From assembly GCA_902533775.1 (NCBI GenBank), contig CACANA010000004.1:1-52960 (forward strand): DNA of 52,960 nucleotides, given 5' to 3'. The DNA is from an uncultured Pelagibacteraceae bacterium (lineage in GTDB: Bacteria; Pseudomonadota; Alphaproteobacteria; Pelagibacterales; Pelagibacteraceae). The notes under the pieces are model-generated. The model saw only the letters and a program-made list of their open reading frames with translations. It had not been told where the DNA came from and searched no databases. Of the stretch, positions 37,452-47,756 are shown in pieces. Position numbers and translations under genes: made by a program. The number at the start of each line of letters is the position of its first letter. Position 1 is the first letter of the stretch.

Positions 37452-38549
37452 ATGGATAATTCTTTTATAGCACTAGGTTTAATGAGTGGTACATCTCTTG
37501 ATGGCATTGATGCAAGTATTATCAAATCAGATGGTGAAAATAATTTAGAGATAATAGATAATAAGTACTTCAATTATCCTGAAGAATTTAGAAAAAGACT
37601 TTCATCTTTTATTTTAAATATAAATAATAGAGCAGATATAGAGGAAAATATAAGCACTTATAAATCTTTAGAAAGAGATCTAACTCTTTATCATTCAAAA
37701 ATATCAAAGAAAATTATTGGTGAAAATAAGTTAAATATTCAATTAATTGGCTTTCATGGACAAACGATAATTCATAAACCTAAAGATGGATATTCTATAC
37801 AAATGGGAGATGCAGATTTACTCTCTCAAGAATTAAAAGAAAAAGTAATTAATAATTTTAGAGCTAACGATATTAAAAATGGTGGGGAAGGTGCTCCGTT
37901 AACTCCAGTTTATCATAAACTTTTAATAAATAAATTTAAGATAAATAATCCTACAATAATTTTAAATATAGGAGGCATATCAAATTACACCTATTGTTTT
38001 AATGATACTTTAGCTGCAAAAGATATTGGTCCCGGAAATGTTTTAATGGATGGGTACTTAAAAAAAACAAAAGGAATAGATTATGATAAAAATGGAGATA
38101 TAGCGTTATCTGGAAACATAAATATTGATATAATTAATCAATTTTACGAACATGAGTTTTATAATGTACAACAAAAACATTCTTTTGATAGAAATGAATT
38201 CGATTTTAGTTTTGTTAAAGGTTTAGAATTTGAAGATGCTGTAGCTACATTAACATATTTTACAGCATTAATAATTTCACAAAATATAAAAAAAAATTTT
38301 AATAACGAAATAGAAATTATTTTATGTGGCGGAGGCAGGAGAAATTTAGCGTTAGTAAATCATATAAAGAAATTATTGAAATATAAAATTAAACTAATAG
38401 ATGAATTTAGTATAGATGGTGATTTTATTGAATCCCAAGCATTTGCATATTTATCAATTAGATCATATCTTAATAAAATAATTAGTTATCCTTCTACGAC
38501 TAATGTTTTAAATCCTGTTACAGGAGGTGAAATCAAAATAAATTTTTAA
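37452..38549 (+). CDS. anmK: anhydro-N-acetylmuramic acid kinase
   Basis: ALGLMSGTSLDGIDASII, GFHGQTIIHKP, NIGGISNYTY, DIGPGNVLMDG. Confidence 0.96.
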   Translation: MDNSFIALGLMSGTSLDGIDASIIKSDGENNLEIIDNKYFNYPEEFRKRLSSFILNINNRADIEENISTYKSLERDLTLYHSKISKKIIGENKLNIQLIGFHGQTIIHKPKDGYSIQMGDADLLSQELKEKVINNFRANDIKNGGEGAPLTPVYHKLLINKFKINNPTIILNIGGISNYTYCFNDTLAAKDIGPGNVLMDGYLKKTKGIDYDKNGDIALSGNINIDIINQFYEHEFYNVQQKHSFDRNEFDFSFVKGLEFEDAVATLTYFTALIISQNIKKNFNNEIEIILCGGGRRNLALVNHIKKLLKYKIKLIDEFSIDGDFIESQAFAYLSIRSYLNKIISYPSTTNVLNPVTGGEIKINF

Positions 38550-39211
38550 TATAAGGCTGTTTCTTTTTTTATATATTTATTTAAAGATTTTACCAAGGAA
38601 GCATCGGCTTTTGAAAAAAAATGATTTGCTTCTGAAATAATATCAAACTCTACTTTAATCCCTTTTTGAGCACTTAATCTTTTATTTAATTCATTTATAT
38701 CATCAAAAGGAACTAACTCATCTTTCTTACCATGTATTATTAAGCCAGATGTTGGACAGGGTGATAAAAATGAAAAATCATATACATTAGGCTGAGGTGA
38801 TACAGCAATAAATCTATTTATTTCAGGTCTTCTCATTAGTAACTGCATTGCTATCAGAGAACCAAAAGAAAATCCTGAAATCCAACACTGAGAGTTATCA
38901 AAATTTTCTCTCTCCACCCAATCTAAAGCTGCAGCTGCATCTGCAAGTTCACCCTGGCCATTATCAAATTCACCATCACTTTTTCCAACACCTCTGAAAT
39001 TTACCCTACAAACTGAAAAATTATTATCTACAAAAGTTTGAAAAGTATCGACAACAACTTTGTTATTCATTGTTCCTCCGTATTGAGGGTGTGGGTGGAG
39101 CACTAAAGCAATAGGAGAAGTATTTTTTTTACTTTTAAAATACTTTGCTTCTAGTCTACCAGCTGGACCAGGAATAAATATTTCTGAAATTTTTGTATCT
39201 GTCGATGGCAT
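38546..39211 (-). CDS. alpha/beta hydrolase
   Basis: LVLHPHPQYGGTMNNKVV, RVNFRGVGKSDGEFDNGQGE, ISGFSFGSLIAMQL. Confidence 0.9.
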   Translation of the reverse strand: MPSTDTKISEIFIPGPAGRLEAKYFKSKKNTSPIALVLHPHPQYGGTMNNKVVVDTFQTFVDNNFSVCRVNFRGVGKSDGEFDNGQGELADAAAALDWVERENFDNSQCWISGFSFGSLIAMQLLMRRPEINRFIAVSPQPNVYDFSFLSPCPTSGLIIHGKKDELVPFDDINELNKRLSAQKGIKVEFDIISEANHFFSKADASLVKSLNKYIKKETALY

Positions 39212-39291
39212 TGATTATCAATCTCAAAAAAAAATTATATTTTTCTATCAAAATTAAGCGACAAAATGCAAGCATTTTAAATATTCTGAAT

Positions 39292-39313
39292 CTTGACTAA
39301 ATTAGTCAGGTAT
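39292..39313 (+). promoter_or_regulatory. putative IscR type 1 operator upstream of iscR-suf
   Basis: CTTGACTAAATTAGTCAGGTAT; contains 15-nt perfect odd-centred palindrome TGACTAAATTAGTCA. Confidence 0.8.
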
Positions 39314-39340
39314 ATATAAAGCCCGTTAATTGCGGAAAAT

Positions 39341-39763
39341 ATGAAATTATCAACCAAAAGCAGATACGCTGTGATGGCACTAGCCGACATAGCGAGATTT
39401 AAAAATAATGAGCCAATATCACTGAGAGATATATCTATCAGACAAGGAATATCCTTAGTCTACCTCGAGCAATTATTTTTAAAATTAAAAAAAAATGAAA
39501 TCGTAAAAAGCATAAGGGGGAAAAAAGGAGGTTATACTCTAAATAAAACACCTAATGAAATAAAAATTTCAGACATTCTTTATGCTGTAGAAGAAAAAGT
39601 TAGAACAATAGGCTGTCAAAAGCACTCAAAAAAAGGATGCAATGGAAAATCTGCTAAATGTATAACTCATAATTTATGGGATGAGCTAGAGACACACATA
39701 AACTTATTCTTCGAAGAAAAAAATCTTGGTGACCTAATATACAAAACAGAAAATAGATTGTAA
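39341..39763 (+). CDS. iscR: Rrf2 family Fe-S cluster regulator, IscR-like
   Basis: [24 protein letters not shown], three-Cys cluster [25 protein letters not shown]; heads suf operon. Confidence 0.9.
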   Translation: MKLSTKSRYAVMALADIARFKNNEPISLRDISIRQGISLVYLEQLFLKLKKNEIVKSIRGKKGGYTLNKTPNEIKISDILYAVEEKVRTIGCQKHSKKGCNGKSAKCITHNLWDELETHINLFFEEKNLGDLIYKTENRL

Positions 39764-41199
39764 TGAGAGATAAACAGATAGAAGATTTAAAAGAATATAA
39801 ATACGGTTTTTCCACAGATATTGAAAGCTTTAAAGCCCCAAAAGGTTTAAATGAAGAAGTTATAAGATTTATATCAAATATAAAAAAAGAACCAGACTGG
39901 TTACTACAATGGAGGTTAAAAGCATTTGAAAGATTAAAAGTATTAAAAGAACCTGATTGGCAAAAGCCAAAATACCCTAAAATTGATTATCAAGACTTAT
40001 ATTATTATTCAGCACCTAAAAGTTTTAAAGAAAAGCCAAAAAATTTAGAAGATTTAGATCCAAAATTGCTTGAGACTTACAAAAAATTAGGAATACCACT
40101 TCAAGAACAAAAGAGATTAAATGGTATTGCTGTTGATGCAGTATTTGACTCAGTATCTGTTGCTACTACTTTTAAAGATACTTTAACAGAAAAAGGAATT
40201 ATTTTTTGCTCTATTTCTGAAGCAATACAAAAACATCCAGATTTAGTAAGAAAATATTTAGGTTCAGTTATACCAATTACCGATCACTTCTTTGCTACAT
40301 TAAACTCAGCAGTTTTCACTGATGGATCATTTGTTTACATACCACCAAATGTAAAATGTCCGATGGAACTATCAACTTATTTTAGAATTAATGCATCAGA
40401 TACTGGTCAGTTCGAGAGAACTTTAATCATTGCTGATAAAGGTAGTTATGTAAGTTATTTAGAAGGATGCACTGCACCAATGAGAGATGAAAATCAGTTA
40501 CACGCTGCAAACGTAGAATTGATTGCTTTAGATGATGCAGAGATTAAATATTCTACAGTACAAAATTGGTATCCTGGAGATAAAGATGGAAAAGGAGGAA
40601 TATATAATTTTGTAACTAAAAGAGGATTATGTAAAGGTAAAAATTCAAAAATTTCATGGACACAAGTAGAAACTGGTTCTGCAATTACTTGGAAATATCC
40701 AAGTTGTATTTTAAAAGGTGATAACTCAATTGGAGAATTTTATTCAATCGCAATTACAAATAATCATCAGAAAGCTGACACTGGAACTAAGATGATTCAT
40801 TTAGGAAAAAATACAAAAAGTAAAATTATTTCAAAAGGTATTAGTGCAGGGAAATCAGATATGACTTACAGAGGTTTGGTAGATATTTCAAAAAATGCAG
40901 CTAATTCCACAAATTTTACTCAATGTGATTCATTACTAATGGGCAACAAGTGTGGAGCACACACAGTACCTTATATTAAAAATAAAAACTCAAATTCTAG
41001 TATTGCTCATGAAGCGACCACATCAAAAATAAGTGAAGATCAACTTCATTATTGTCAGCAAAGGGGACTAAATCAAGAAGAAGCCGTGGGACTTATTGTT
41101 AATGGTTTTTGTAAAGAGGTATTGCAACAATTACCAATGGAATTTGCGGTAGAGGCTCAAAAACTAGTTGGAATAAGTTTAGAAGGAAGTGTTGGTTAA
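39763..41199 (+). CDS. sufB: Fe-S cluster assembly protein SufB
   Basis: [25 protein letters not shown], GINxxEA-type C-term [19 protein letters not shown]. Confidence 0.97.
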   Translation: MRDKQIEDLKEYKYGFSTDIESFKAPKGLNEEVIRFISNIKKEPDWLLQWRLKAFERLKVLKEPDWQKPKYPKIDYQDLYYYSAPKSFKEKPKNLEDLDPKLLETYKKLGIPLQEQKRLNGIAVDAVFDSVSVATTFKDTLTEKGIIFCSISEAIQKHPDLVRKYLGSVIPITDHFFATLNSAVFTDGSFVYIPPNVKCPMELSTYFRINASDTGQFERTLIIADKGSYVSYLEGCTAPMRDENQLHAANVELIALDDAEIKYSTVQNWYPGDKDGKGGIYNFVTKRGLCKGKNSKISWTQVETGSAITWKYPSCILKGDNSIGEFYSIAITNNHQKADTGTKMIHLGKNTKSKIISKGISAGKSDMTYRGLVDISKNAANSTNFTQCDSLLMGNKCGAHTVPYIKNKNSNSSIAHEATTSKISEDQLHYCQQRGLNQEEAVGLIVNGFCKEVLQQLPMEFAVEAQKLVGISLEGSVG

Positions 41200-41934
41200 A
41201 TGTTAAAAATAAACAATTTAAATGCAAAAATTCAAGAAAAATCCATCTTAAGTGGTTTTAGTCTTGAGATAAAACCAGGCGAGGTACATGCAATAATGGG
41301 GCCCAATGGATCAGGAAAGAGTACTTTGTCAAATATTCTATCAGGTAAAAAGGGATATGAAGTATCAGGGGAAATATTATATGAAAATAAAAATTTGTTT
41401 GATCTTGAAACTGAAGAAAGAGCACATGAAGGTATTTTTTTGGCATTCCAATATCCATTGGAAATACCTGGGGTGAATACAAATATTTTTTTAAAAACAT
41501 CCTTAAATTCAATTAGAAAAGCTAGAGGCGAAAAAGAATTAGATGCATTAGAATTTTTAAAATTAGTTAAGGAAAAAGCAAAAGAACTAAAATTTGATGA
41601 AGAAAAATTAAATAGACAATTAAATGTTGGTTTCTCTGGTGGTGAAAAAAAGAAAAATGAAATTTTACAAATGTCAATTTTAGATCCAAAATTATCTATA
41701 CTAGATGAAACCGATTCTGGATTAGATATAGATGCTCTTAAAATAGTTGCAGATGGAGTTAATGCATTAAGAAAAAAAAATAATTCCTTTCTTATAATAA
41801 CACACTATCAAAGACTACTTGATTATATAAAACCTGACTTTGTACATGTTCTTATGGGTGGAAAAATTATTAAATCAGGAGGTGCAGAATTAGCTTTAGA
41901 GTTAGAAAAAAAAGGATACGAAAATTTCAATTAA
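41200..41934 (+). CDS. sufC: Fe-S cluster assembly ATPase SufC
   Basis: IMGPNGSGKSTLSNILSG, GFSGGEKKKNEILQM, LDETDSGLDIDAL. Confidence 0.97.
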   Translation: MLKINNLNAKIQEKSILSGFSLEIKPGEVHAIMGPNGSGKSTLSNILSGKKGYEVSGEILYENKNLFDLETEERAHEGIFLAFQYPLEIPGVNTNIFLKTSLNSIRKARGEKELDALEFLKLVKEKAKELKFDEEKLNRQLNVGFSGGEKKKNEILQMSILDPKLSILDETDSGLDIDALKIVADGVNALRKKNNSFLIITHYQRLLDYIKPDFVHVLMGGKIIKSGGAELALELEKKGYENFN

Positions 41935-43179
41935 ATGGAACAAAAATTAAAAACAGATTTTGATAAATTTATAAGCATTTCTAATTTCTCAGACCAAGAG
42001 ATTAAATTAAAAAAAGAAGCTCTCGATAATTTTTTGAAAAATGGATTTCCTAGTAGAAAATTAGAAAACTGGAAATTTTCAGATATTAACCAAATAATTA
42101 AAAAAAATATTGGAGAACTAACATTTTATAATGATTACAAAATTGAAAATGAAATTAATGACGATATTTTTATAAAGGAAATTGAACATAATAAAATTGT
42201 TATTGTTAATGGTAAAGTTCAGCAATTGAACTTCGAATATGAAGAAAGTGATAAAATTAATATAACAATTTTAGATACTTTAAACCAAAACCTCAATCAA
42301 GATAATTCTCTCTTAAGTCTAAATAATTCTTTTTCAAATAAAATATATAATATTTTAGTTAAAAAAAATTATTCATTAAAGAAACCTTTGATAATATATC
42401 AAAAAACTAATGAAAAAGTGAGTAATACCAATATTAATTTTCAATTAAACTTTGATTTAAAAGAAAGCAGCTCAATAAAAATTATTAATTTCTCTGATGA
42501 CAATTCAGAAAAAAATTTCATTAATAATTTATTTAACTTTAATCTTGATAAAAATGCAATTCTTAAGAATTATAAAATAGATAAAAAAAATAATACAAAT
42601 ATCAAGTATGATTATTCTAGTATCATTCAAAAAGAAAATAGTATTTCTGAAACTTTTATATTTTCCTCTGGATCAGATTATCTAAAAAATGAAGTCAACT
42701 GTAATCTTGAAGGTAAATATTCATCAGCATTTATTAATGGAATACACTCATTGTGTAAAAATAAACACCACGAAATAAGAACTAAGACTAACCATTTATA
42801 CGAAAACACGAAAAGTTATCAGTTAATAAAAAGTGTAATTGATGACAGTTCAAAGTCTGTCTATCAAGGGAAAATATATGTGGATTCTAAAGCTCAAAAA
42901 ACAGATGGTTATCAATTAAGTAAAGCTATACTTTTAAATGAACAAGCAGAATTTAATGCAAAGCCTGAATTAGAAATTTATGCTGACGATGTTAAATGTT
43001 CACATGGTTCGGCGTCAGGTAGTTTAGATGAAGATTCTATTTTTTATTTAATGTCTAGAGGTTTAGATCAAAAGACTGCAAAAGAATTATTAATTAACGG
43101 TTTTCTTCTAGATGTTGTTGAAAAGATCACAGATGAAGAAATTAAAAAACTAATAAAAAATATGATTGGATTAAATTAA
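41935..43179 (+). CDS. sufD: Fe-S cluster assembly protein SufD
   Basis: FPSRKLENWKFSDI, KPELEIYADDVKCSHGSASGSLDEDSIFYLMSRGLD. Confidence 0.96.
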   Translation: MEQKLKTDFDKFISISNFSDQEIKLKKEALDNFLKNGFPSRKLENWKFSDINQIIKKNIGELTFYNDYKIENEINDDIFIKEIEHNKIVIVNGKVQQLNFEYEESDKINITILDTLNQNLNQDNSLLSLNNSFSNKIYNILVKKNYSLKKPLIIYQKTNEKVSNTNINFQLNFDLKESSSIKIINFSDDNSEKNFINNLFNFNLDKNAILKNYKIDKKNNTNIKYDYSSIIQKENSISETFIFSSGSDYLKNEVNCNLEGKYSSAFINGIHSLCKNKHHEIRTKTNHLYENTKSYQLIKSVIDDSSKSVYQGKIYVDSKAQKTDGYQLSKAILLNEQAEFNAKPELEIYADDVKCSHGSASGSLDEDSIFYLMSRGLDQKTAKELLINGFLLDVVEKITDEEIKKLIKNMIGLN

Positions 43180-44396
43180 TGAACATACATGATATAAAAA
43201 AAGAGTTTCCAATTTTTGATGATAAAATTCAAAATAATGATTTAGTATATTTAGATAGTGCTAATTCATCTCAAAAACCAAGAATTGTTGTAGATAGAAT
43301 TTATGACTTTTATACAAAAGAGTTTTCTAATGTAGGTAGAAGTGTTCATTATTTGGCAGTTGCTGCTACCAATTTATATGAACAAACAAGGGTCTCAGTT
43401 CAAAAATATATTAACGCTAAAGATAAAGATGAGATCGTATTTACTAAAGGAGCTACTGAAGCAATAAATTTAGTCGCCAACACTTTTGGTCAAAAGTATT
43501 TGTCTGAAGGAGATGAAGTATTATTGACTGAACTCGAGCATCATTCAAACTATGTGCCTTGGCATTTTCTCAGAAAAGCAAAAAATATTAAAATAGAATT
43601 TGCTGAAATTAATGATGATGGTGAAGTAACATTAGAAGCTATAGAAAAAAAAATTACAAACAAAACAAAGATAATTAGCGTAAGTCATTTGTCAAATGTA
43701 ACAGGTGCAATATTACCAATCAAAGATATTGTGCAATTAGCACATTCAAAAAATATACCTGTTCTAATTGATGGTTGCCAAGGAGCTCCACACTTAAAAT
43801 TAGATATGCAGGACATTGATTGTGATTTCTATGCAATATCTGGACATAAAATGTACGGACCAACTGGAATAGGTGTTCTATATGCTAAAAAAAAATGGCT
43901 TGAAGATTTACCTCCATATCAAGGTGGAGGAGGAATGATAAATGAGGTTAAAAAAGAAGGGATTACTTATGGAGAATTACCTAACAAATACGAGGCTGGT
44001 ACAATGGCCACAGCTCAAGTTATAGCATTTAATGAATCCATAAAATTTATGGAAAAAATTGGTATTCAAAATATCGAGAAACATGAAAAAGAACTATTAG
44101 ACTATGGATTAGAAAAATTAAGAAAAAATAATTCAGTTAATATTATAGGAAATCCAAAAGAAAAGGGTGGAGTTATATCATTTACTATTGAAGGTGTTCA
44201 TCCACATGATATTGCAACAATTCTTGATGAAGACGGAGTAGCTATTAGAGCAGGGCATCACTGCTGTCAAATATTACACGATAAATTAAATTTACCTGCA
44301 ACAGCAAGAGCTTCGTTTGGAGTTTACAATACAAAAGATGACATTGATAAACTTGATGAAGCAATAAATAAATGTAAAAAAATTTTTAACTTATAA
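43179..44396 (+). CDS. sufS: cysteine desulfurase SufS
   Basis: YLDSANSSQKPR, TELEHHSNYVPW, AISGHKMYGPTGIGVLYA, RAGHHCCQ. Confidence 0.97.
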   Translation: MNIHDIKKEFPIFDDKIQNNDLVYLDSANSSQKPRIVVDRIYDFYTKEFSNVGRSVHYLAVAATNLYEQTRVSVQKYINAKDKDEIVFTKGATEAINLVANTFGQKYLSEGDEVLLTELEHHSNYVPWHFLRKAKNIKIEFAEINDDGEVTLEAIEKKITNKTKIISVSHLSNVTGAILPIKDIVQLAHSKNIPVLIDGCQGAPHLKLDMQDIDCDFYAISGHKMYGPTGIGVLYAKKKWLEDLPPYQGGGGMINEVKKEGITYGELPNKYEAGTMATAQVIAFNESIKFMEKIGIQNIEKHEKELLDYGLEKLRKNNSVNIIGNPKEKGGVISFTIEGVHPHDIATILDEDGVAIRAGHHCCQILHDKLNLPATARASFGVYNTKDDIDKLDEAINKCKKIFNL

Positions 44397-44860
44397 TGGA
44401 CTTAAAAGATTTATATCAAGAAATAATATTAGACCATGGAAAAAATCCGAGGAATTTAGGAAAGTTTGATAATTATAATAAAGATGCAAAGGGAAATAAT
44501 CCTTTATGTGGTGATAACGTTCATGTTTATCTCAGATTAAATGAAAATAAAAAAGTTGAAGATATTGCATTTGAGGGGCATGGCTGTGCTATTTCAATGG
44601 CATCAGCATCAATTATGACTGATATGGTTAGAGGCAAAGAAGAGAAAGAGGTAAAAGAAATTGTAACTGATTTTTTAGGAATGATAAAAGAAAAAGATTC
44701 TTTAGAAACTAATATTTTAAAAGATGACGAAAAAACTAAATTGATGAGTTTATCGGGTGTTAAGCAATACCCTATGAGAGTAAAGTGTGCAACTTTATCT
44801 TGGCATACCCTCACATCAGCATTAGATAATTTAGATCAAATTGTGAAAACAGAAGAATGA
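44396..44860 (+). CDS. sufU: SufU/NifU-like Fe-S scaffold protein
   Basis: LYQEIILDHGKNPRNLGK, NPLCGDNVHVYL, FEGHGCAISMASASIMTD. Confidence 0.94.
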   Translation: MDLKDLYQEIILDHGKNPRNLGKFDNYNKDAKGNNPLCGDNVHVYLRLNENKKVEDIAFEGHGCAISMASASIMTDMVRGKEEKEVKEIVTDFLGMIKEKDSLETNILKDDEKTKLMSLSGVKQYPMRVKCATLSWHTLTSALDNLDQIVKTEE

Positions 44861-45159
44861 AAATGGATCTTAAAGAAAAAGTAATTGCAGAAATAAAAAA
44901 AATTTATGATCCTGAGATACCTGTTAATATTTACGAATTAGGATTGATATACGATATTATCGTTAATAATTCAGAAGTTAAGGTTAAAATGACTTTAACC
45001 ACACCAAATTGTCCAGTAGCTGAAAGTTTGCCTAAAGAAGTTAAAGACAGTATATTAGAAATTAAAGAAGTTTCAAAAGTAGATCTTGATTTAGTTTGGG
45101 AACCACCATGGGATAAATCAATGATGTCTGAAGCTGCAAAACTTGAATTAAATTTATGA
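44857..45159 (+). CDS. sufT: SUF system MIP18/DUF59 family protein SufT
   Basis: IYDPEIPVNIYELGLIYDI, TLTTPNCPVAESLP, LVWEPPWDKSMMSE. Confidence 0.93.
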   Translation: MKMDLKEKVIAEIKKIYDPEIPVNIYELGLIYDIIVNNSEVKVKMTLTTPNCPVAESLPKEVKDSILEIKEVSKVDLDLVWEPPWDKSMMSEAAKLELNL

Positions 45160-45491
45160 CAAAACAAATTATAACATTAAGCGATAACGCAGCTCAAAGA
45201 ATAAAAGAAATTATGTCTAATGCTGAAAAAGACTCTTTAGGAGTTAGAGTTGGAGTTAAGTCAGGCGGGTGCGCAGGGATGTCTTATGTTATGGAGTATA
45301 CAAAAGAAGCAAACCCAAACGACGAAGTAGTAGAAGATAAGGGTGTGAAAGTCTTTATAGACTCTGCAGCGGTAATGTATTTGCTTGGAACAGAAATGGA
45401 TTTTAAAAAAGAAAAATTTTCTTCACAATTTGTATTCAATAACCCTAATGAAACAGAGAGATGCGGATGTGGAGAGTCCTTTAAAATATAG
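45156..45491 (+). CDS. sufA: A-type Fe-S carrier (SufA/IscA)
   Basis: GVRVGVKSGGCAGMSYVMEY and C-terminal CGCGESF. Confidence 0.94.
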   Translation: MTKQIITLSDNAAQRIKEIMSNAEKDSLGVRVGVKSGGCAGMSYVMEYTKEANPNDEVVEDKGVKVFIDSAAVMYLLGTEMDFKKEKFSSQFVFNNPNETERCGCGESFKI

Positions 45492-45550
45492 TATTTAATA
45501 TACGCATATCAGAATTGCGTTTATTGCATATCTATGATAGAATCTTTGAT

Positions 45551-45715
45551 ATGAACACTTTTGAACATAAAAACCTAATTAACTCTGAAGTTAAAATACA
45601 AAAAAGAAAATCTTTATTCAGAAGTTTAATTAAACCAGTAGAAGCGGGCGCACATGGCACCCTCAACTACGTGGTTAAAAAAGGTTTAGGAAAAAATAAA
45701 ATAGCTAAAAAATAA
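45551..45715 (+). CDS. small basic hypothetical protein
   Basis: 54-aa from MNTFEHKN; position after sufA; start trimmed from listed 45515. Confidence 0.45.
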   Translation: MNTFEHKNLINSEVKIQKRKSLFRSLIKPVEAGAHGTLNYVVKKGLGKNKIAKK

Positions 45716-45724
45716 AAAAGCTAT

Positions 45725-47131
45725 TTAACAACTATAGTACATATCAAACTCAATAGGATGAGGTGTATGTTCAAAGTTGTGTATCTCTTCAAATTTCAAA
45801 GCAATATAAGCATCAATTTGATCGTCAGTAAATACTCCACCTTGAGTTAAAAACTTTCTATCTTTATCTAAACTTTCCATTGCTTCTCTTAATGATCCGC
45901 AAACAGTTGGAACTTTTTTAACTTCCTTCTCTGATAAAGCGTAAAGATCTTTATCAAAGGATTTGCCTGGATCAATTTTGTTTTTGATACCATCAATTCC
46001 CGCCATTAACATGGACGCAAATGTTAAATAAGGATTACCAGATGCATCAGGGAATCTGATTTCACATCTTGCGCCTTTTTTACTTAAAGTTATCGGAATT
46101 CTACAAGATGCAGATCTGTTTCTTGCAGAATAAGCAAGTAATACCGGAGCTTCAAAACCTGGAATTAATCTTTTATAACTATTTGTTGTAGCATTTGAAA
46201 ACGCATTAATTGCCTTAGCATGCTTAAGTATACCACCAATGTAATAAAGTGCGGTTTGTGACAAACCTGAGTATTTATTTCCAGAAAAAACTGGAGTTTT
46301 CCCTTTCCAAACTGATTGGTGAACGTGCATTCCTGATCCATTATCACCTTTTACAGGTTTAGGCATAAACGTTGCAGTTTTACCAAATGAATGTGAAACC
46401 ATTTGAACGACATATTTGTATAATTGAACATTATCAGCTTGATCGACTAGTGTACCAAAAAGCATTCCAAGTTCGTGCTGACTTGGAGCAACTTCGTGGT
46501 GATGTTTTTCAACTGTGATACCCACATCTCTTAAACCTTTTAGGTATTCACCTCTTATATCCTGAGCACTATCTACTGGAGGGACTGGAAAATATCCACC
46601 TTTAACTCCAGGTCTATGACCCATATTCCCATTTTCATAACTTTTTCCAGAATTATACGGTCCTTCTGTACTATCTATCGAAAAACTTGTTTCGTTCATG
46701 TCGTTTTTGATTTTTACATCATCAAAAACAAAAAATTCTGGCTCTGGACCAAAGTAAGCTTTATCACCTATACCAGTCTTCTTTAAATAAGCTTCAGCTT
46801 TCTTCGCTATCCCTCTTGGATCTCTTTCATAAGGATTTCTTTTAATTGCATCTAATATGTCGCAAAATAAAACAAGAGTATTATGAGATGTAAATGGATC
46901 AACGATTTGTCTGTTTAAATCTGGTTTTAATATCATGTCAGATTCATTTATTGCTTTCCATCCAGCAATAGATGATCCATCAAAAAATACACCATCTGTT
47001 AACATGTCCCCATCTACTACCGATGCATCCATAGTTAAGTGCTGTAATTTACCTCTTGGGTCTGTAAATCTTAAATCGACAAACTCAATTTGCTTGTCTT
47101 TCATCATTTTTAGAACTTTGCTTGCGCTCAT
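45725..47131 (-). CDS. glnA: glutamine synthetase type I
   Basis: VDLRFTDPRGKLQHLTM, FDGSSIAGW, PEPEFFVFDD, NGSGMHVHQSVWK, NRSASCRIP. Confidence 0.98.
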   Translation of the reverse strand: MSASKVLKMMKDKQIEFVDLRFTDPRGKLQHLTMDASVVDGDMLTDGVFFDGSSIAGWKAINESDMILKPDLNRQIVDPFTSHNTLVLFCDILDAIKRNPYERDPRGIAKKAEAYLKKTGIGDKAYFGPEPEFFVFDDVKIKNDMNETSFSIDSTEGPYNSGKSYENGNMGHRPGVKGGYFPVPPVDSAQDIRGEYLKGLRDVGITVEKHHHEVAPSQHELGMLFGTLVDQADNVQLYKYVVQMVSHSFGKTATFMPKPVKGDNGSGMHVHQSVWKGKTPVFSGNKYSGLSQTALYYIGGILKHAKAINAFSNATTNSYKRLIPGFEAPVLLAYSARNRSASCRIPITLSKKGARCEIRFPDASGNPYLTFASMLMAGIDGIKNKIDPGKSFDKDLYALSEKEVKKVPTVCGSLREAMESLDKDRKFLTQGGVFTDDQIDAYIALKFEEIHNFEHTPHPIEFDMYYSC

Positions 47132-47276
47132 ATTATCTCCTGTAGAATTAAATATCTGGGTTAATTACCAATATTGTTATAATAAAGAATACATATAATG
47201 AGGATATCACCTATGCAATTTAAACATATAATTATGCCAATAATTTCAGTGCTTTTTTATCAATCATAAGTTGAAT

Positions 47277-47756
47277 ATGACTTTATTAAATAAAGAACCA
47301 GTTAAAAGAGCTGAGAAGTCTCTTAAAGAATTTGACGAAAATCTATCAGTTGTTGAATTACAAAACTCAGCAAAAACAGCATTGGATGCAGCAAATTCAT
47401 TAAATTGTGAAGTAGGAGCAATTGTTAAAAGTCTACTTATTAAGATAGAAAATGATTTTTTACTTTGTTTAGTTTCTGGTGACAAAAGATGTTCGTTAAA
47501 TAAATTAAAAAAAATTTCTGAAAAAAAAAATGTACGAATGGCTTCTGCTGACGAGGTTAAATCTCAAACAGGATATACAATTGGAGGTGTATCTCCTGTA
47601 GGTCATATAAATAAAATTCAAATATTTATAGATAATTCTTTAAGTAGGTTCACAGATATTTTTGCTGCAGCTGGTCATCCTAATGTAATTTTTAAGATCA
47701 ATTATGAAAAATTAATTCAAATTACAAAAGGTGATGTGAAAGATATTACAGAATGA
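47277..47756 (+). CDS. YbaK/EbsC-type aminoacyl-tRNA deacylase domain protein
   Basis: CEVGAIVKSLLIK, TGYTIGGVSPVGH, FAAAGHPNVIFKI; start 47271 or 47277. Confidence 0.9.
   Translation: MTLLNKEPVKRAEKSLKEFDENLSVVELQNSAKTALDAANSLNCEVGAIVKSLLIKIENDFLLCLVSGDKRCSLNKLKKISEKKNVRMASADEVKSQTGYTIGGVSPVGHINKIQIFIDNSLSRFTDIFAAAGHPNVIFKINYEKLIQITKGDVKDITE

Noticed and set aside
47214-47270. Possible 17-18 aa leader peptide upstream of the YbaK-like gene (MQFKHIIMPIISVLFYQS)
   Set aside because: Too short, no attenuation-type hairpin seen, no codon bias signal
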